Source: a virus. Taken from it: DNA of 41,278 nt. A model generated the notes under the pieces. It saw only the letters and a list, made by a program, of their open reading frames with translations, searched no databases and was not told the DNA's origin. The position numbers were made by a program, and so were the translations under genes. This document shows, piece by piece, positions 13,670 through 21,953 of the stretch; within the stretch, counting starts at the first letter, position 1; the number at the start of each line of letters is the position of its first letter. The DNA lies in IMG/VR virus record IMGVR_UViG_3300045996_000376, positions 1 through 41,278 of that record. One strand, written 5' to 3'.

Positions 13670-13740
13670 CGCTGATAGGTTCGCTCGACATATCAGCGCA
13701 ATGTGTCGAATTCAGCGCGCTGGATCGACATGACAGAGGG
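13670..13740. repeat. Interlocking inverted repeats at the end of the late operon
   Basis: CGCTGATA (13670-13677) pairs with TATCAGCG (13691-13698). TCGACA (13685-13690) pairs with TGTCGA (13704-13709), and TCGACA recurs at 13735-13740. There is no T run, so it is not an ordinary terminator. It may be a transcript-end structure or a protein-binding site. Confidence 0.55.
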
Positions 13741-13999
13741 CGGCGGCGCGGCACTCACGATAGACACCGATCACCTCAATCAGCTTGTCCGTGGTCGCGC
13801 CCATCGTCCGGTCCGGGAGCGCTCCCAGATCCTGTGGGCACGACGCCGTCACCAGCGCCTCGCAGCGCCCCGTTGAGGGCGTCGAACACCCGCTCGTCAT
13901 GAGCGCAAGCAGAATCGCGGTACACAGGCACCTCGCGCGTGACGGTCTTGACACGGGTGACAACTTTGACGGATTGGGTCTTGGCTTGAGCGACTGCAT
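13712..13999 (-). CDS. Rz1-like outer-membrane spanin lipoprotein
   Basis: This 95-residue frame lies largely inside the Rz gene in another frame and runs 64 bases beyond it. Start ATG 13999 gives a basic N-terminus, a hydrophobic segment (CLCTAILLALM) and lipobox TSGC with Cys38. The mature part is short with several Pro and Cys, as in Rz1 proteins. Together with Rz it should bridge the envelope and fuse inner and outer membranes in the last step of lysis. The upstream in-frame ATT-type starts are unlikely. Confidence 0.8.
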   Translation of the reverse strand: MQSLKPRPNPSKLSPVSRPSRARCLCTAILLALMTSGCSTPSTGRCEALVTASCPQDLGALPDRTMGATTDKLIEVIGVYRECRAAALCHVDPAR

Positions 14000-14144
14000 T
14001 GCCGGCTCCTTTCTGTGCAGAATCGTCCGCTTTGGACTGACTGGCCACCACGGACGCGGCACCGTCTTGCCGGCCCTGGTAGTAGATTGCGCCATGGGTG
14101 GCGGCGGCCAGCACCACGGCGCCGAGGATGGCGGAGGGGTTCAT
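13776..14144 (-). CDS. Rz-like inner-membrane spanin
   Basis: This 122-residue protein has an N-terminal membrane anchor (ILGAVVLAAATHGAIYY, about 5-22) followed by an Ala/Gln/Lys-rich helical periplasmic part. RVKTVTREVPVYRDSACAHD, typical of Rz proteins, comes next. The start overlaps the upstream gene by ATGA. The nested Rz1 gene in the alternate frame is strong context evidence. Confidence 0.85.
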   Translation of the reverse strand: MNPSAILGAVVLAAATHGAIYYQGRQDGAASVVASQSKADDSAQKGAGNAVAQAKTQSVKVVTRVKTVTREVPVYRDSACAHDERVFDALNGALRGAGDGVVPTGSGSAPGPDDGRDHGQAD

Positions 14145-14542
14145 GACACGGTGATCGTGATGGCCTGACCCTTGGCCTTTGCGGCCTTGAGCTTGGCGAA
14201 CAGGGCGTCAAACGCCGCCCGGCTGGAGAGGATGCAGTTTTGCCCCCTCCCCTGCCCCACGAGAATGCAGCCCTCTGTGTCGCTGGCCGTGTTCCCTGGG
14301 TGAATGCGGATGCCGATGAAGTTCTCCACCCCGATCAGCAGCGGCAAGTCGCGCTTGAAACGAGGCGAACGCGTGATGTCCACGCTGTAGGTGCCGCGCG
14401 GGATGGCGGTCTCACCGTACACCTTCACCCCATCGGCCCGCACCACATCTTCCAAGGTGAAGCACTCGTGCTTGCCGTCTATCAACAGTTCGCCGATGGT
14501 GCACACCTTGCCGCATTCCGTGCGGCGCAAATCAAGTTTCAT
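14141..14542 (-). CDS. DUF5675 protein in the endolysin position
   Basis: This 133-residue protein has IPRGTYSV (about 47-54), a central IRIHPGN (His81) and TEGCILVG (Cys92). The order P-x-G-x-Y, then His, then Gly-Cys resembles the active site of L,D-transpeptidase (YkuD) enzymes, which act on peptidoglycan stem peptides through a Cys. It lies between the holin and the spanins with ATGA overlaps on both sides, exactly where an endolysin belongs. No muramidase, amidase or transglycosylase is found elsewhere. DUF5675 membership is recognised from its pattern; lytic activity is my inference. There is no signal peptide, so it would need the holin. Confidence 0.75.
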   Translation of the reverse strand: MKLDLRRTECGKVCTIGELLIDGKHECFTLEDVVRADGVKVYGETAIPRGTYSVDITRSPRFKRDLPLLIGVENFIGIRIHPGNTASDTEGCILVGQGRGQNCILSSRAAFDALFAKLKAAKAKGQAITITVS

Positions 14543-14970
14543 GGCAGCAGCTCCTTTGCATCGCGGTAGATGTCGTCCCCGGCCTTGTCCTTGAACTTGG
14601 CCATGGTGTTGAAGGCGATGCGCACCAGCACCCAGCCAGGCAGGCCGCAGGCGAACACCGCGCCAATCACTTGGATGAGCCCGAGCACCACCTCAATGTC
14701 GTTGTGCGACGTCAGAGGCGTGTGCAGGCCAAGGTAGAGCACGACAGCAGCCCCAAGGCCGAACGAGGATGACAGTGTGCTGATGAGCGCCATAGCCCAC
14801 TCCCGGGTCGTCCTTGGTTGCGTGGCAATCATCACCAGCGCTGCCGCCAGCGAGAACCCAAGGAAGGCCAGCGCGCCAAGCGCTACCCAGAATGTCATTC
14901 CCAAGATGCGAGCCACCTCACCGGTTCCCGCTGCTGCTGATGCCTCAACTGCCATTTGCTTGCTTTCCAT
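14539..14970 (-). CDS. Holin candidate with three transmembrane segments
   Basis: This 143-residue protein has hydrophobic segments at about 26-50, 57-81 and 93-117 and a charged C-terminal tail (KFKDKAGDDIYRDAKELL). The location directly upstream of the DUF5675/Rz/Rz1 genes and the three-helix topology fit a class I holin, although it is longer than most. ATG 14970 is chosen because the longer frame upstream is Cys/Arg-rich and overlaps the next gene. Confidence 0.75.
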   Translation of the reverse strand: MESKQMAVEASAAAGTGEVARILGMTFWVALGALAFLGFSLAAALVMIATQPRTTREWAMALISTLSSSFGLGAAVVLYLGLHTPLTSHNDIEVVLGLIQVIGAVFACGLPGWVLVRIAFNTMAKFKDKAGDDIYRDAKELLP

Positions 14971-14993
14971 GTGCACAGAACCTCGTGCGTGCG

Positions 14994-15341
14994 TTAAGTG
15001 AGATTGCGCGCAGCTAAGGCATCCGCCCTCACCCGCTCGATTGCTTCGTCCGTCGTGACTGGTGCGTGTGCAGCCGGCCACGGCGGGGAACTGATGAGAT
15101 CCACCAAGGCGGGAGGCTCGGGCCTGGGCTTGGGCTTCGGAGGGATTGGCTTGTGCGGCCTGGCGAGCGCCTGCCGCCCCTCTTCAGTCAGCACGTAGCA
15201 CCGCTCGACCAAGCCGAACTGGCACAGCCGATGCAGCGCCCATGTGACGAAAGAAACGTCGTCACACCGGACCTGGCCGCCCAGGACTGCAAGCTTTTGC
15301 AACAACTGGTGAGGCTTGGAGCCGGTGTAGACGCGCTTCAT
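14994..15341 (-). CDS. Hypothetical protein between tailspike and holin
   Basis: This 115-residue protein has an N-terminal region that looks like a winged helix (KPHQLLQKLAVLGGQVRCDD, TWALHRLCQFGLVERCYVLT). A Pro/Lys linker (PHKPIPPKPKPRPEPP) and an acidic/Ala helix follow. It may bind DNA. Its place in the late operon gives no clear role. Confidence 0.65.
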   Translation of the reverse strand: MKRVYTGSKPHQLLQKLAVLGGQVRCDDVSFVTWALHRLCQFGLVERCYVLTEEGRQALARPHKPIPPKPKPRPEPPALVDLISSPPWPAAHAPVTTDEAIERVRADALAARNLT

Positions 15342-15359
15342 GATTTACGTCCTGACGCC

Positions 15360-17402
15360 TTACAGGTTGCCTTCGCTGACCCAGGTGCCGGGCACGCCTG
15401 CTGCGGTGCACAGCCAGCGCTTGGCCGATCCCACGGTGGGCGTCTGCCGCTCGGTGCGGTCCCCAACCTCCCATTGCAGAGTGGTCGGAGCCGCGTCGGC
15501 GTGCAGCACGTTATTTACCGTGGCAACCTGCACATCTCCATTGAAAACGCGGATGCTTCCGAACTCGATCTGCTGTGCGTTGTTCAGCGCAGCGATGGAC
15601 CAGCCGACGCGGTTCTGCGAACTGACAAGGTCCCAATAGAACGGCACGTTGACGATGTGCCGGCCTTGGCGGAGCACCGTCACGGTGTCGAGGTCGCCCC
15701 CAAAGAACGTCACGGCCACTGGGTGTGATGTCTGCACCGTCACCTCATAGACCGCCGTGTAAATGGCCGTACCGAAGCCGGTCAACTGGTTGCTCCATGT
15801 TTCGCTGACCGTGCCGTCATACGCCGAATTGGCACCCACGTAGCGCCGCGTGGGCTGCCCATGAATGCCGGTCTGGTTCGTGATGGTGGTGTTCGCGCTG
15901 GCCCCGCCTGTGGCGGTGTTCGCTCTGGCTTGGGCCACCTTGTCCGAGACAAGCAGAGAGCCGCCCGAGCACGTCGTGTCGGCCTGTAGCACCGTGCAGC
16001 GAGCCATGGCGCCCACGAAGCCCTGAAAGCTTGACTCTTCCCGAACGTTGCCCTCAATAATCCAGCCAGCCAAGTAGCTGCGGATGCTGGAAAGGTTCGT
16101 GATCCCGGCATCGAATTTGAAACCTAAGCTGTTGACCTGCCCCCGGTTGTTCCTCCAGAGGAAGAGGTTTGGCACGGCGTAGAACTCGACGGCGTACTTT
16201 CCGGCGCAATAGGCCTGGCACTCGGTGACTGCCAGCACGTTTGGCACGCTGGCGTCAATGCCCGCATAGTTCTTAACCAGCGTGGCCCCCGCCTCGCCAC
16301 CGAAGCGCGTCCCCGGCGTGAAGGTCAGCGACGAGTAATTGACACCCCATACGGTGCTGCCACCCATCGGCACGCCACAAACCCCATCCACGACCGTTTC
16401 ACACTGGTGCGTCAGATCGCCAGATTGAACGAAGGTGCCGGCGACAGTTGCCCATCCGCCCCGGATGGTGCACAGGTCACCAGTCACGAACTTGTAGACG
16501 GTCGCCCCTGGATTGGTGTTGTAGACCTTGCACTCATCAATGTTCAGTCGGGTTGATGCGCTGTTGCCGTCTGTCTCGACAGCGGAGAGTGTTTGCTCGT
16601 GGAACTCGTTGTTGCGCACGTTGATGACCGTGCTATCAACGTTCCCGGTTTCGACCTTTATTGCGCGGCGCCCCGCCATGAAGACCAGGCCCTCGATGTC
16701 GGTCATGTAACCGACCGTGAAGATGTCGAAGGTGTTTGTCGTCGGGATGATCTGCGCCCGCGAGCCTGTGATCTTGCAATAGGGCGGAACTGGCAAATTC
16801 CGCGATACCTTGAACTTGCCCGAGCCAAAGTCGATCAGGCTCATGGTCCCGGCCGTCACAGATGAGCCAACCGCGCCCGTGTACCTGGCCGCATTGATCG
16901 CGGCGAACATGTCTTCAATCGCATCTGACGCGTCGATCACGCCGCTCTTGTCGGCGCCCCAGTCGCAAGGGTTGAACGGTCTATCGCGGAACCACAGCGA
17001 CAGCGCGCGGCCGACGTAGCCTGCGAGCCCCCCAAGGAAGATGCCAACGAGGCTTACGCCCTTGTTGGCGTCGGTAGTGTTCGACAAATCAGAGACAAGA
17101 CTGCCGGCCTTGTCTTCTATACCATCTGTGGTCCTCCCGTTTGCTCCATCTTCATCGGTTACGTAGTACGTATACGCCCCCGAGCCAAGCCATGCGCGCG
17201 CCTCGCCCCTCGCATCTAGGCTCACATACTTGTTGCCGAATCCATCGGTGGTGTACGTTGCAGGCGTGCCCAGCGTGGCATCCGTGTACACCGCCTTGTG
17301 GGTTGTCGTCCCGCTGGAATATGTATAAAGTCGGCCACCTGCGAGTGGAGTGCCATCGTTGGCAAACTCCTTGAACCGAATCGATGAGGGCTGAAAGGAC
17401 AT
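15360..17402 (-). CDS. Tailspike with right-handed beta-helix
   Basis: This 680-residue protein is built as follows. Residues about 1-90 form a tail-attachment-type domain (DGTPLAGGRLYTYSSGTTT, then DARGEARAWLGSGAYTYYV) found at the start of many podoviral tail proteins. From about 145 (WGADKSGVIDASDAIEDM) a pectate-lyase-like beta-helix begins and continues to about 480. The rest is beta-rich and may be a carbohydrate-binding or trimerisation part. It should bind and perhaps cleave a surface polysaccharide of the host. An intrinsic terminator and a palindrome lie just upstream (17421-17486). The C-terminal portion is the part expected to vary with host. Confidence 0.88.
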   Translation of the reverse strand: MSFQPSSIRFKEFANDGTPLAGGRLYTYSSGTTTHKAVYTDATLGTPATYTTDGFGNKYVSLDARGEARAWLGSGAYTYYVTDEDGANGRTTDGIEDKAGSLVSDLSNTTDANKGVSLVGIFLGGLAGYVGRALSLWFRDRPFNPCDWGADKSGVIDASDAIEDMFAAINAARYTGAVGSSVTAGTMSLIDFGSGKFKVSRNLPVPPYCKITGSRAQIIPTTNTFDIFTVGYMTDIEGLVFMAGRRAIKVETGNVDSTVINVRNNEFHEQTLSAVETDGNSASTRLNIDECKVYNTNPGATVYKFVTGDLCTIRGGWATVAGTFVQSGDLTHQCETVVDGVCGVPMGGSTVWGVNYSSLTFTPGTRFGGEAGATLVKNYAGIDASVPNVLAVTECQAYCAGKYAVEFYAVPNLFLWRNNRGQVNSLGFKFDAGITNLSSIRSYLAGWIIEGNVREESSFQGFVGAMARCTVLQADTTCSGGSLLVSDKVAQARANTATGGASANTTITNQTGIHGQPTRRYVGANSAYDGTVSETWSNQLTGFGTAIYTAVYEVTVQTSHPVAVTFFGGDLDTVTVLRQGRHIVNVPFYWDLVSSQNRVGWSIAALNNAQQIEFGSIRVFNGDVQVATVNNVLHADAAPTTLQWEVGDRTERQTPTVGSAKRWLCTAAGVPGTWVSEGNL

Positions 17403-17420
17403 CTATGGGCCTCGGAAATG

Positions 17421-17445
17421 AAAAAACCCGCCACTTGGGCGGGTT
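17421..17445 (-). terminator. Intrinsic terminator 18 bases upstream of the tailspike
   Basis: The stem AACCCGCC (17425-17432) / GGCGGGTT (17438-17445) has a 5-base loop and an A6 run at 17421-17426, which is U6 on the minus strand. It stands between the ejection protein gene and the tailspike gene, so most transcripts should stop before the tailspike unless antiterminated. Confidence 0.9.
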
Positions 17446-17470
17446 CTGGGGGTGAGGTTTGATCGACTAC

Positions 17471-17486
17471 CTAATTTGGAAATTAG
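17471..17486. repeat. Palindrome CTAATTTGGAAATTAG
   Basis: Seven-base perfect arms flank a GG centre, extended by CTA/TAG outside. This AT-rich palindrome in GC-rich DNA lies between the ejection gene stop and the terminator. Operator-like; function unknown. Confidence 0.55.
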
Positions 17487-17522
17487 TAGCCATGAGCGTT
17501 GTCGCGTTCTTGGTCGGCTTAC

Positions 17523-19316
17523 TCACCGACTACCCGATGGAGTAAGGGAGACTGGTGCGGCGCGGGCCAACGCCTGGGTCAGCATATTGATCTCATCGGC
17601 GCCAATCTGTTGTTGAACCTGCGGGTTGCGCAGCAATGCGTTTTTGAGCGCGGTACTGTTCAGCATGGCATTGGCTCCGCGCCCTGCGACGGCAGCGCCG
17701 GCCAGATATGGCAGCCCAGCGAGACCGGCAGTGCCCGCTGTGGCCGAAGTTGCGGCGCCACCGATCACCAGCCTCTGAAGCGCGCCATGCGGGCTTTCGC
17801 GAGTCTTGACAAACTGCGCGGCAATATCAGCCAGTTCCTGCAACTCCTTGTTTTTGATGTTCTTCATGTTGCCCAGGCGCGCGGCAGAGATTTCGCCTTC
17901 CGCGCCGTTTTGGGCCAACTTTTCCAAGGCGCGCATGTTCCCGTACTGCTGGCGCACTTTGGAAAACGCCTTAGCCCCATCCTTGCCTAGCGATTCATTC
18001 AGCCCGTCCATGATGACGTCGCGCAATTCGCGGGCGTGATAGGCCTCAGGGCCAGCGCCGCGCCCAAGGCGGTCAAGGGTGCGCTTGATGTTGTAGGCGG
18101 CCTGGCCGTCAATGGTGCCGGCGCTTGCCTTCTCCATGATTTGGCCGATTTGCTTGTTGATCGTGGCGGCAGCATCACCGACAAGCTCATCGTTTGCCGT
18201 CCGCTCGACATTCGCCAGCTTGGACAAAAACCCGTCACTTGCCTTGATGTTGTTCGACTTCAGGACTTCATCAAACTTGCCGCCGAGGTCGTCGGCGGCG
18301 TTGCGCAGTGCCATGGTGACGTTATCCGACTCCTGGCCGACCGTGCGTGAAAGCGCCGTGTTGAGCTGCTTGGACATGCGCTCGCCAGTGGCCGCGCGAC
18401 CGCTGAGCGGCACGTACTCAAGCGACGCAGCCAGGGCATTCAATGGCTTGCTGTTTGCGATTCTGTCAGCGGGGATGTCAATCCCAAGCTCCTTTGCCCT
18501 GGCGGCTAGCTTTGCGACTTCAGGGCTGACCGCGAGCGAGTTGCGCACAGCGCGACCTGCGGCCCCAGCGCCACGAACGGCAACAGGTATAGCCGCACCA
18601 AGCATCGCACCAGTGCCGGCAGAATCAGGCTCCACCAGAGCTGTAGAGGCCCCGCCATTGATCGCGCCACCCGCCGCCCGGATCGCCATATCTCCGACTT
18701 TGCCGCCAACCCCCGCTGCTGATTTGCCGCCCAAGCTTAAGCCGCCAGACTGAACTGCCGCCGCCAGCTTGTTAACGGCTGGCGCAGCGCTTCCGGCCAT
18801 TGGAGCAGCTTTGGAGATTGCGCCGCCAATCAGGCCGCCGATAGGGGCGGTCACAACCACATCGGATGCGATTGAGCCCATGGTGTTGGCCAGCGGGTTA
18901 GCCTCCTTATAGGGTCGATTCTCAGCCGATAGCTTTGCCTGCCCCCGCTCCGCATCATCAATGAGCCACTGACCAGCCCTGCCGACGACGGAAGAGGGCT
19001 TGCCGGTGACAAGACTGGAAAGGCTCTTGCCGCCCGCTGCCTCATCGATTGCGCGCACACCTTTGCCAAGCAGCTTCTGCCCCCCAAGAACGGTGTTGCC
19101 AAACCTCTGCCCAGCACCGGCTGCAACGCTGGCCAACAGGCCTGGCGCATCGCCCCCGGCGCCTTGACCGCCTCTACCGCCATCAAGTGACGATACCGCT
19201 TTGCCGAACTCTTTCTGCGCCCGATCATGAACAGCGTCAGGCGTGACATCATCCGGTGCATTCTGGTAGACGTGCGTTGAGCCGTCATCAAAGGTGACAG
19301 TGATGTTTCGCGGCAT
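17523..19316 (-). CDS. Ejection (internal virion) protein, large
   Basis: This 597-residue protein starts with PRNITVTFDDGSTHVYQNAP, a conserved-type N-terminal module of podoviral injection proteins. Long Ala/Gly-rich stretches follow (about 120-260: GGLIGGAISKAAPMAGSAAP and similar) that could cross membranes. Helical segments and a further Gly/Ala region near 520-560 come after. This is the profile of P22 gp16-like or T7-type core proteins that leave the virion and form a channel for DNA across the envelope. No clear transglycosylase Glu motif. It overlaps the upstream gene at 19316 by one base. Confidence 0.75.
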   Translation of the reverse strand: MPRNITVTFDDGSTHVYQNAPDDVTPDAVHDRAQKEFGKAVSSLDGGRGGQGAGGDAPGLLASVAAGAGQRFGNTVLGGQKLLGKGVRAIDEAAGGKSLSSLVTGKPSSVVGRAGQWLIDDAERGQAKLSAENRPYKEANPLANTMGSIASDVVVTAPIGGLIGGAISKAAPMAGSAAPAVNKLAAAVQSGGLSLGGKSAAGVGGKVGDMAIRAAGGAINGGASTALVEPDSAGTGAMLGAAIPVAVRGAGAAGRAVRNSLAVSPEVAKLAARAKELGIDIPADRIANSKPLNALAASLEYVPLSGRAATGERMSKQLNTALSRTVGQESDNVTMALRNAADDLGGKFDEVLKSNNIKASDGFLSKLANVERTANDELVGDAAATINKQIGQIMEKASAGTIDGQAAYNIKRTLDRLGRGAGPEAYHARELRDVIMDGLNESLGKDGAKAFSKVRQQYGNMRALEKLAQNGAEGEISAARLGNMKNIKNKELQELADIAAQFVKTRESPHGALQRLVIGGAATSATAGTAGLAGLPYLAGAAVAGRGANAMLNSTALKNALLRNPQVQQQIGADEINMLTQALARAAPVSLTPSGSR

Positions 19317-20611
19317 TACCAGTTACTCACGGATGCGCCGGCCTTGGTTTTGGCTGGCTGCTTAGAGTCAGTTCCCCAGGCGCCAGTCGCCCCGCCACCT
19401 ACGGCAGGCTTTGGCGAGCGACGTGATGCGGTGTCAATCGGCGGAGCGCCATAGTTGCCACGGACCATATCTAGATTCATTTCATGAGCCTCGACTGCCC
19501 GCTCGTTTAGCGCCTGGATTTCTCGCAGGCGCTGCGTCACCACGCCAGGGTCATTGATGTTGGCTAAGAGCTCGTTCCATGCGCGCTGCGCATCCCCATC
19601 CGTCTGGACGCCCTTGTTGAGGCGGAGCGAATCGTTCCGGAGCTTTTCAAGCGTTGCTTTGAGCGATGCGAAGTTCTTGCTTCCCTGGTCGCTCAGTCCG
19701 GCCAAATTCTTTCCAGCGTTCACCAGATTTCGAACAGGCCCCAACTGAAGTTCACCGGACTCGATTTGGCCAAGGACTGCGCCAAGATCGGCTTGAATGC
19801 CACCAGCAATGCCGATTGCATCTGCGGCTTCTTGCTGCATCTTCAGCGCACCCACTGGCAGCGGCTTGCCGCCTCCTGGTGCTGGCCCGGCTACGGCCCT
19901 CTGGGAGGCGATTCCCTCAGTTGCCATGTTGTGGCGCTTCGATTCCGCAAACTGATCCCGCTGGAGAGAAAGTTGCGCCGCCTGGCCCGGCGCCATGTTG
20001 AGTTTGCTTTTGCCTGTGACGGTGATCGCCCCAGTGATCGGGTCGCGCATGCGGTCTTGCACCGCGTCGCCAGTGTTCAATGTTTCGAATTTGGGTAGCA
20101 TCTGCTCCGCTGAAAGCGCATGCCCCGCCGCCCACTTGCGGATGTCATCAGGCGTCTGGAGCATGGCAATTGCCTGTCGCTCTGCGTCCATGTTCTGCTC
20201 AGAGATGCGCTCCATCTCTGCAATGGCCGACAGTGCAGCCTGGCTCGACGGATTGGCCATCACCTTGCCGGCAAGGTCTTTCTGCACGCCCAGCACGAAC
20301 TTGGCCTTTTCCTGCGTCCACTTCTCGGCCTTGCGGCCCTCTTCGACCTTGTTTTGATCGAACGACTGCCGCTCCTTGGCGCCTTCGTAGTCGCCAATGC
20401 CGACAAGCTCGTCAGCAGAGGCGCCGCGCTGGCGTGCTGTGCGAATGGTGTTGAGAAGGTTCTGCTCCTGCTTGTACGCATCGACCTTCTGCGAGTTCAG
20501 CGCGTTAGCAAGCCGGGCCGCCTCGACCTGCTGGCGCTCTGCCGAAAAGCTCTCAGGCGTGCGAATGTTCAGCAGGTTCTGATAGATGCTGGTGTCAAGT
20601 GTTTGTGCCAT
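19316..20611 (-). CDS. Ejection (internal virion) protein, helical
   Basis: This 431-residue protein is almost entirely charged helix with coiled-coil-like parts (FSAERQQVEAARLANALNSQ; EEGRKAEKWTQEKAKFVLGV) and a Ser/Pro/Gly-rich end. It lies between two other injection-protein-type genes, matching the P22 order gp7-gp20-gp16 in spirit. The gp20 role is inferred from order and composition. Confidence 0.7.
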   Translation of the reverse strand: MAQTLDTSIYQNLLNIRTPESFSAERQQVEAARLANALNSQKVDAYKQEQNLLNTIRTARQRGASADELVGIGDYEGAKERQSFDQNKVEEGRKAEKWTQEKAKFVLGVQKDLAGKVMANPSSQAALSAIAEMERISEQNMDAERQAIAMLQTPDDIRKWAAGHALSAEQMLPKFETLNTGDAVQDRMRDPITGAITVTGKSKLNMAPGQAAQLSLQRDQFAESKRHNMATEGIASQRAVAGPAPGGGKPLPVGALKMQQEAADAIGIAGGIQADLGAVLGQIESGELQLGPVRNLVNAGKNLAGLSDQGSKNFASLKATLEKLRNDSLRLNKGVQTDGDAQRAWNELLANINDPGVVTQRLREIQALNERAVEAHEMNLDMVRGNYGAPPIDTASRRSPKPAVGGGATGAWGTDSKQPAKTKAGASVSNW

Positions 20612-20618
20612 AAGAACC

Positions 20619-21260
20619 TCAGAAGAAGCCGCCGCCCATTGCCATGCGGGCAGCGTCTTGGCCGTAACTCGACATGCGGTTCATCGCATTGCCAAACAGA
20701 TTGCCTTGGACAGAGAGTTCCGCTGCCTTCGCGTTGCCCTGCTGATATGCGCTGTTGCTGAGGGCGTTAACCGCGTTTTGACTGGCGCTGCCCATTGCGC
20801 CTGCTGCGGCCTGGCCGCCAGAGCGAATGGCGCTCAGCAGGTTCACCTGGTTCGATGCGCCCTGCTGCTCCCGATTCCACCAGTTTCCATAGTCGGCATT
20901 GGCGATGTTCTGGGAGCGGTCTTGCAGGGCCTTCAGGGTCCGACCGGAGTAAAGCCCGCCACTCGCGGCAGCCGAGTTCTGGGTAATGCGAGCCCCTTCG
21001 TTCTGCTGCCATTGGTAGGAAGGATCACGCTGGTACTGCTGGAACGTCGGCGCCTTGAGTTGTCCCGAGGTCATGAGCGCCCTCAGTAAGTCGTTCGCCT
21101 GGTATCCCGCCTCAAGAAACGGCTTGTTGTCGGCGCGAATCAAGTCCCGGGTTTCGCGGGTTAGCGCATCAGAACGGTTCACTGCCGCGTACTGGGCGTC
21201 TTCGGCGTCCTCGGCTTGGCTGCCGCCGAAGATACTTCCCACCAGTGATTCAATTCCCAT
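20619..21260 (-). CDS. Ejection protein, small (gp7-like)
   Basis: This 213-residue protein has GIESLVGSIFGGSQAEDAED at the start, a middle with PSYQWQQNEGARITQNSAAA, and an Ala/Gln/Asn-rich helical second half with Gly end. The PSY..R..EG pattern and GLYSGRTLKALQ are typical of phage DNA-transfer proteins. First of the three-gene ejection set. Confidence 0.75.
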   Translation of the reverse strand: MGIESLVGSIFGGSQAEDAEDAQYAAVNRSDALTRETRDLIRADNKPFLEAGYQANDLLRALMTSGQLKAPTFQQYQRDPSYQWQQNEGARITQNSAAASGGLYSGRTLKALQDRSQNIANADYGNWWNREQQGASNQVNLLSAIRSGGQAAAGAMGSASQNAVNALSNSAYQQGNAKAAELSVQGNLFGNAMNRMSSYGQDAARMAMGGGFF

Positions 21261-21263
21261 ACG

Positions 21264-21596
21264 TCACCTCAAAATGTGCTTAGTGCCTTCAAGGCGAAAG
21301 CCAAGTCGCTCAACAAAACGTGCGCCCTCATGGGTCGTCGCGTGGGTAATAGCCATGCCGTGCTCTGCTACAACGCCACGCAGGATCCGCAGCATTGCCT
21401 TGCTCATCCATCTGCCTTTGAACGCCGGCAAGATGCAGGCGTGTATCTCTGGACCTTTGACCATCACGGCCCCGGCGATCTGTCCATCAACCGTGACGGC
21501 ATGGCAATCCCACCCGTTGGTCAGTTCGCAGAATTCAGCGAAGGACCAATCCGCCCGGGATCGCGTTGACTCCCAGGCGGCGCACAGTGCTTCCAT
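21264..21596 (-). CDS. GNAT-like acetyltransferase-fold protein
   Basis: This 110-residue protein shows the GNAT strand/helix order: AVTVDGQIAGAVMVKGPEIH, ILPAFKGRWMSKAMLRIL (a degenerate acetyl-CoA loop, KGRWMS) and GARFVERLGFRLEGTKH. It is placed before the ejection proteins. T7 internal virion protein gp13 is, as I recall, of this fold, so it may be a structural or assembly protein rather than an enzyme. The pyrophosphate loop is not the full Q/RxxGxG/A, so activity is uncertain. Confidence 0.75.
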   Translation of the reverse strand: MEALCAAWESTRSRADWSFAEFCELTNGWDCHAVTVDGQIAGAVMVKGPEIHACILPAFKGRWMSKAMLRILRGVVAEHGMAITHATTHEGARFVERLGFRLEGTKHILR

Positions 21597-21953
21597 TTAC
21601 GAAATGCGGTTCACAAACCCGGTAACGTTGATCGCCCCCGCCGTGCCAGAGAACGCCCGAATGGCCAAACCGTTGTTGATGTTCTGCCCGACAGCGATGG
21701 CGATGGGCTCACTCTTGGCGGGGATGTCAATGGCCTTAACGATGTGGTCACCCGGGTCAGTGGCGCCACCGAACTCAATGGTCAGCGTTGCCGTTGCTGC
21801 GGTGACGTTGGATGCCCATAGATAGACCTCATCGAAGCCTGTCGCTCCGGTGATTGCGGTATGCAGCAGCGTCCCGGGCGTGGCGACTGCGGCGACAGGG
21901 ATGGGCTTGCCGTTCGTGCTACCGGACAGCAAGACGCGCGAGTAACTGGCCAT
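21597..21953 (-). CDS. Beta-rich virion protein candidate
   Basis: This 118-residue protein consists of beta strands rich in Ala/Thr/Gly (TATLTIEFGGATDPGDHIVK) and resembles small decoration or tail proteins. It lies between two late genes with zero gap. No precise family. Confidence 0.6.
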   Translation of the reverse strand: MASYSRVLLSGSTNGKPIPVAAVATPGTLLHTAITGATGFDEVYLWASNVTAATATLTIEFGGATDPGDHIVKAIDIPAKSEPIAIAVGQNINNGLAIRAFSGTAGAINVTGFVNRIS

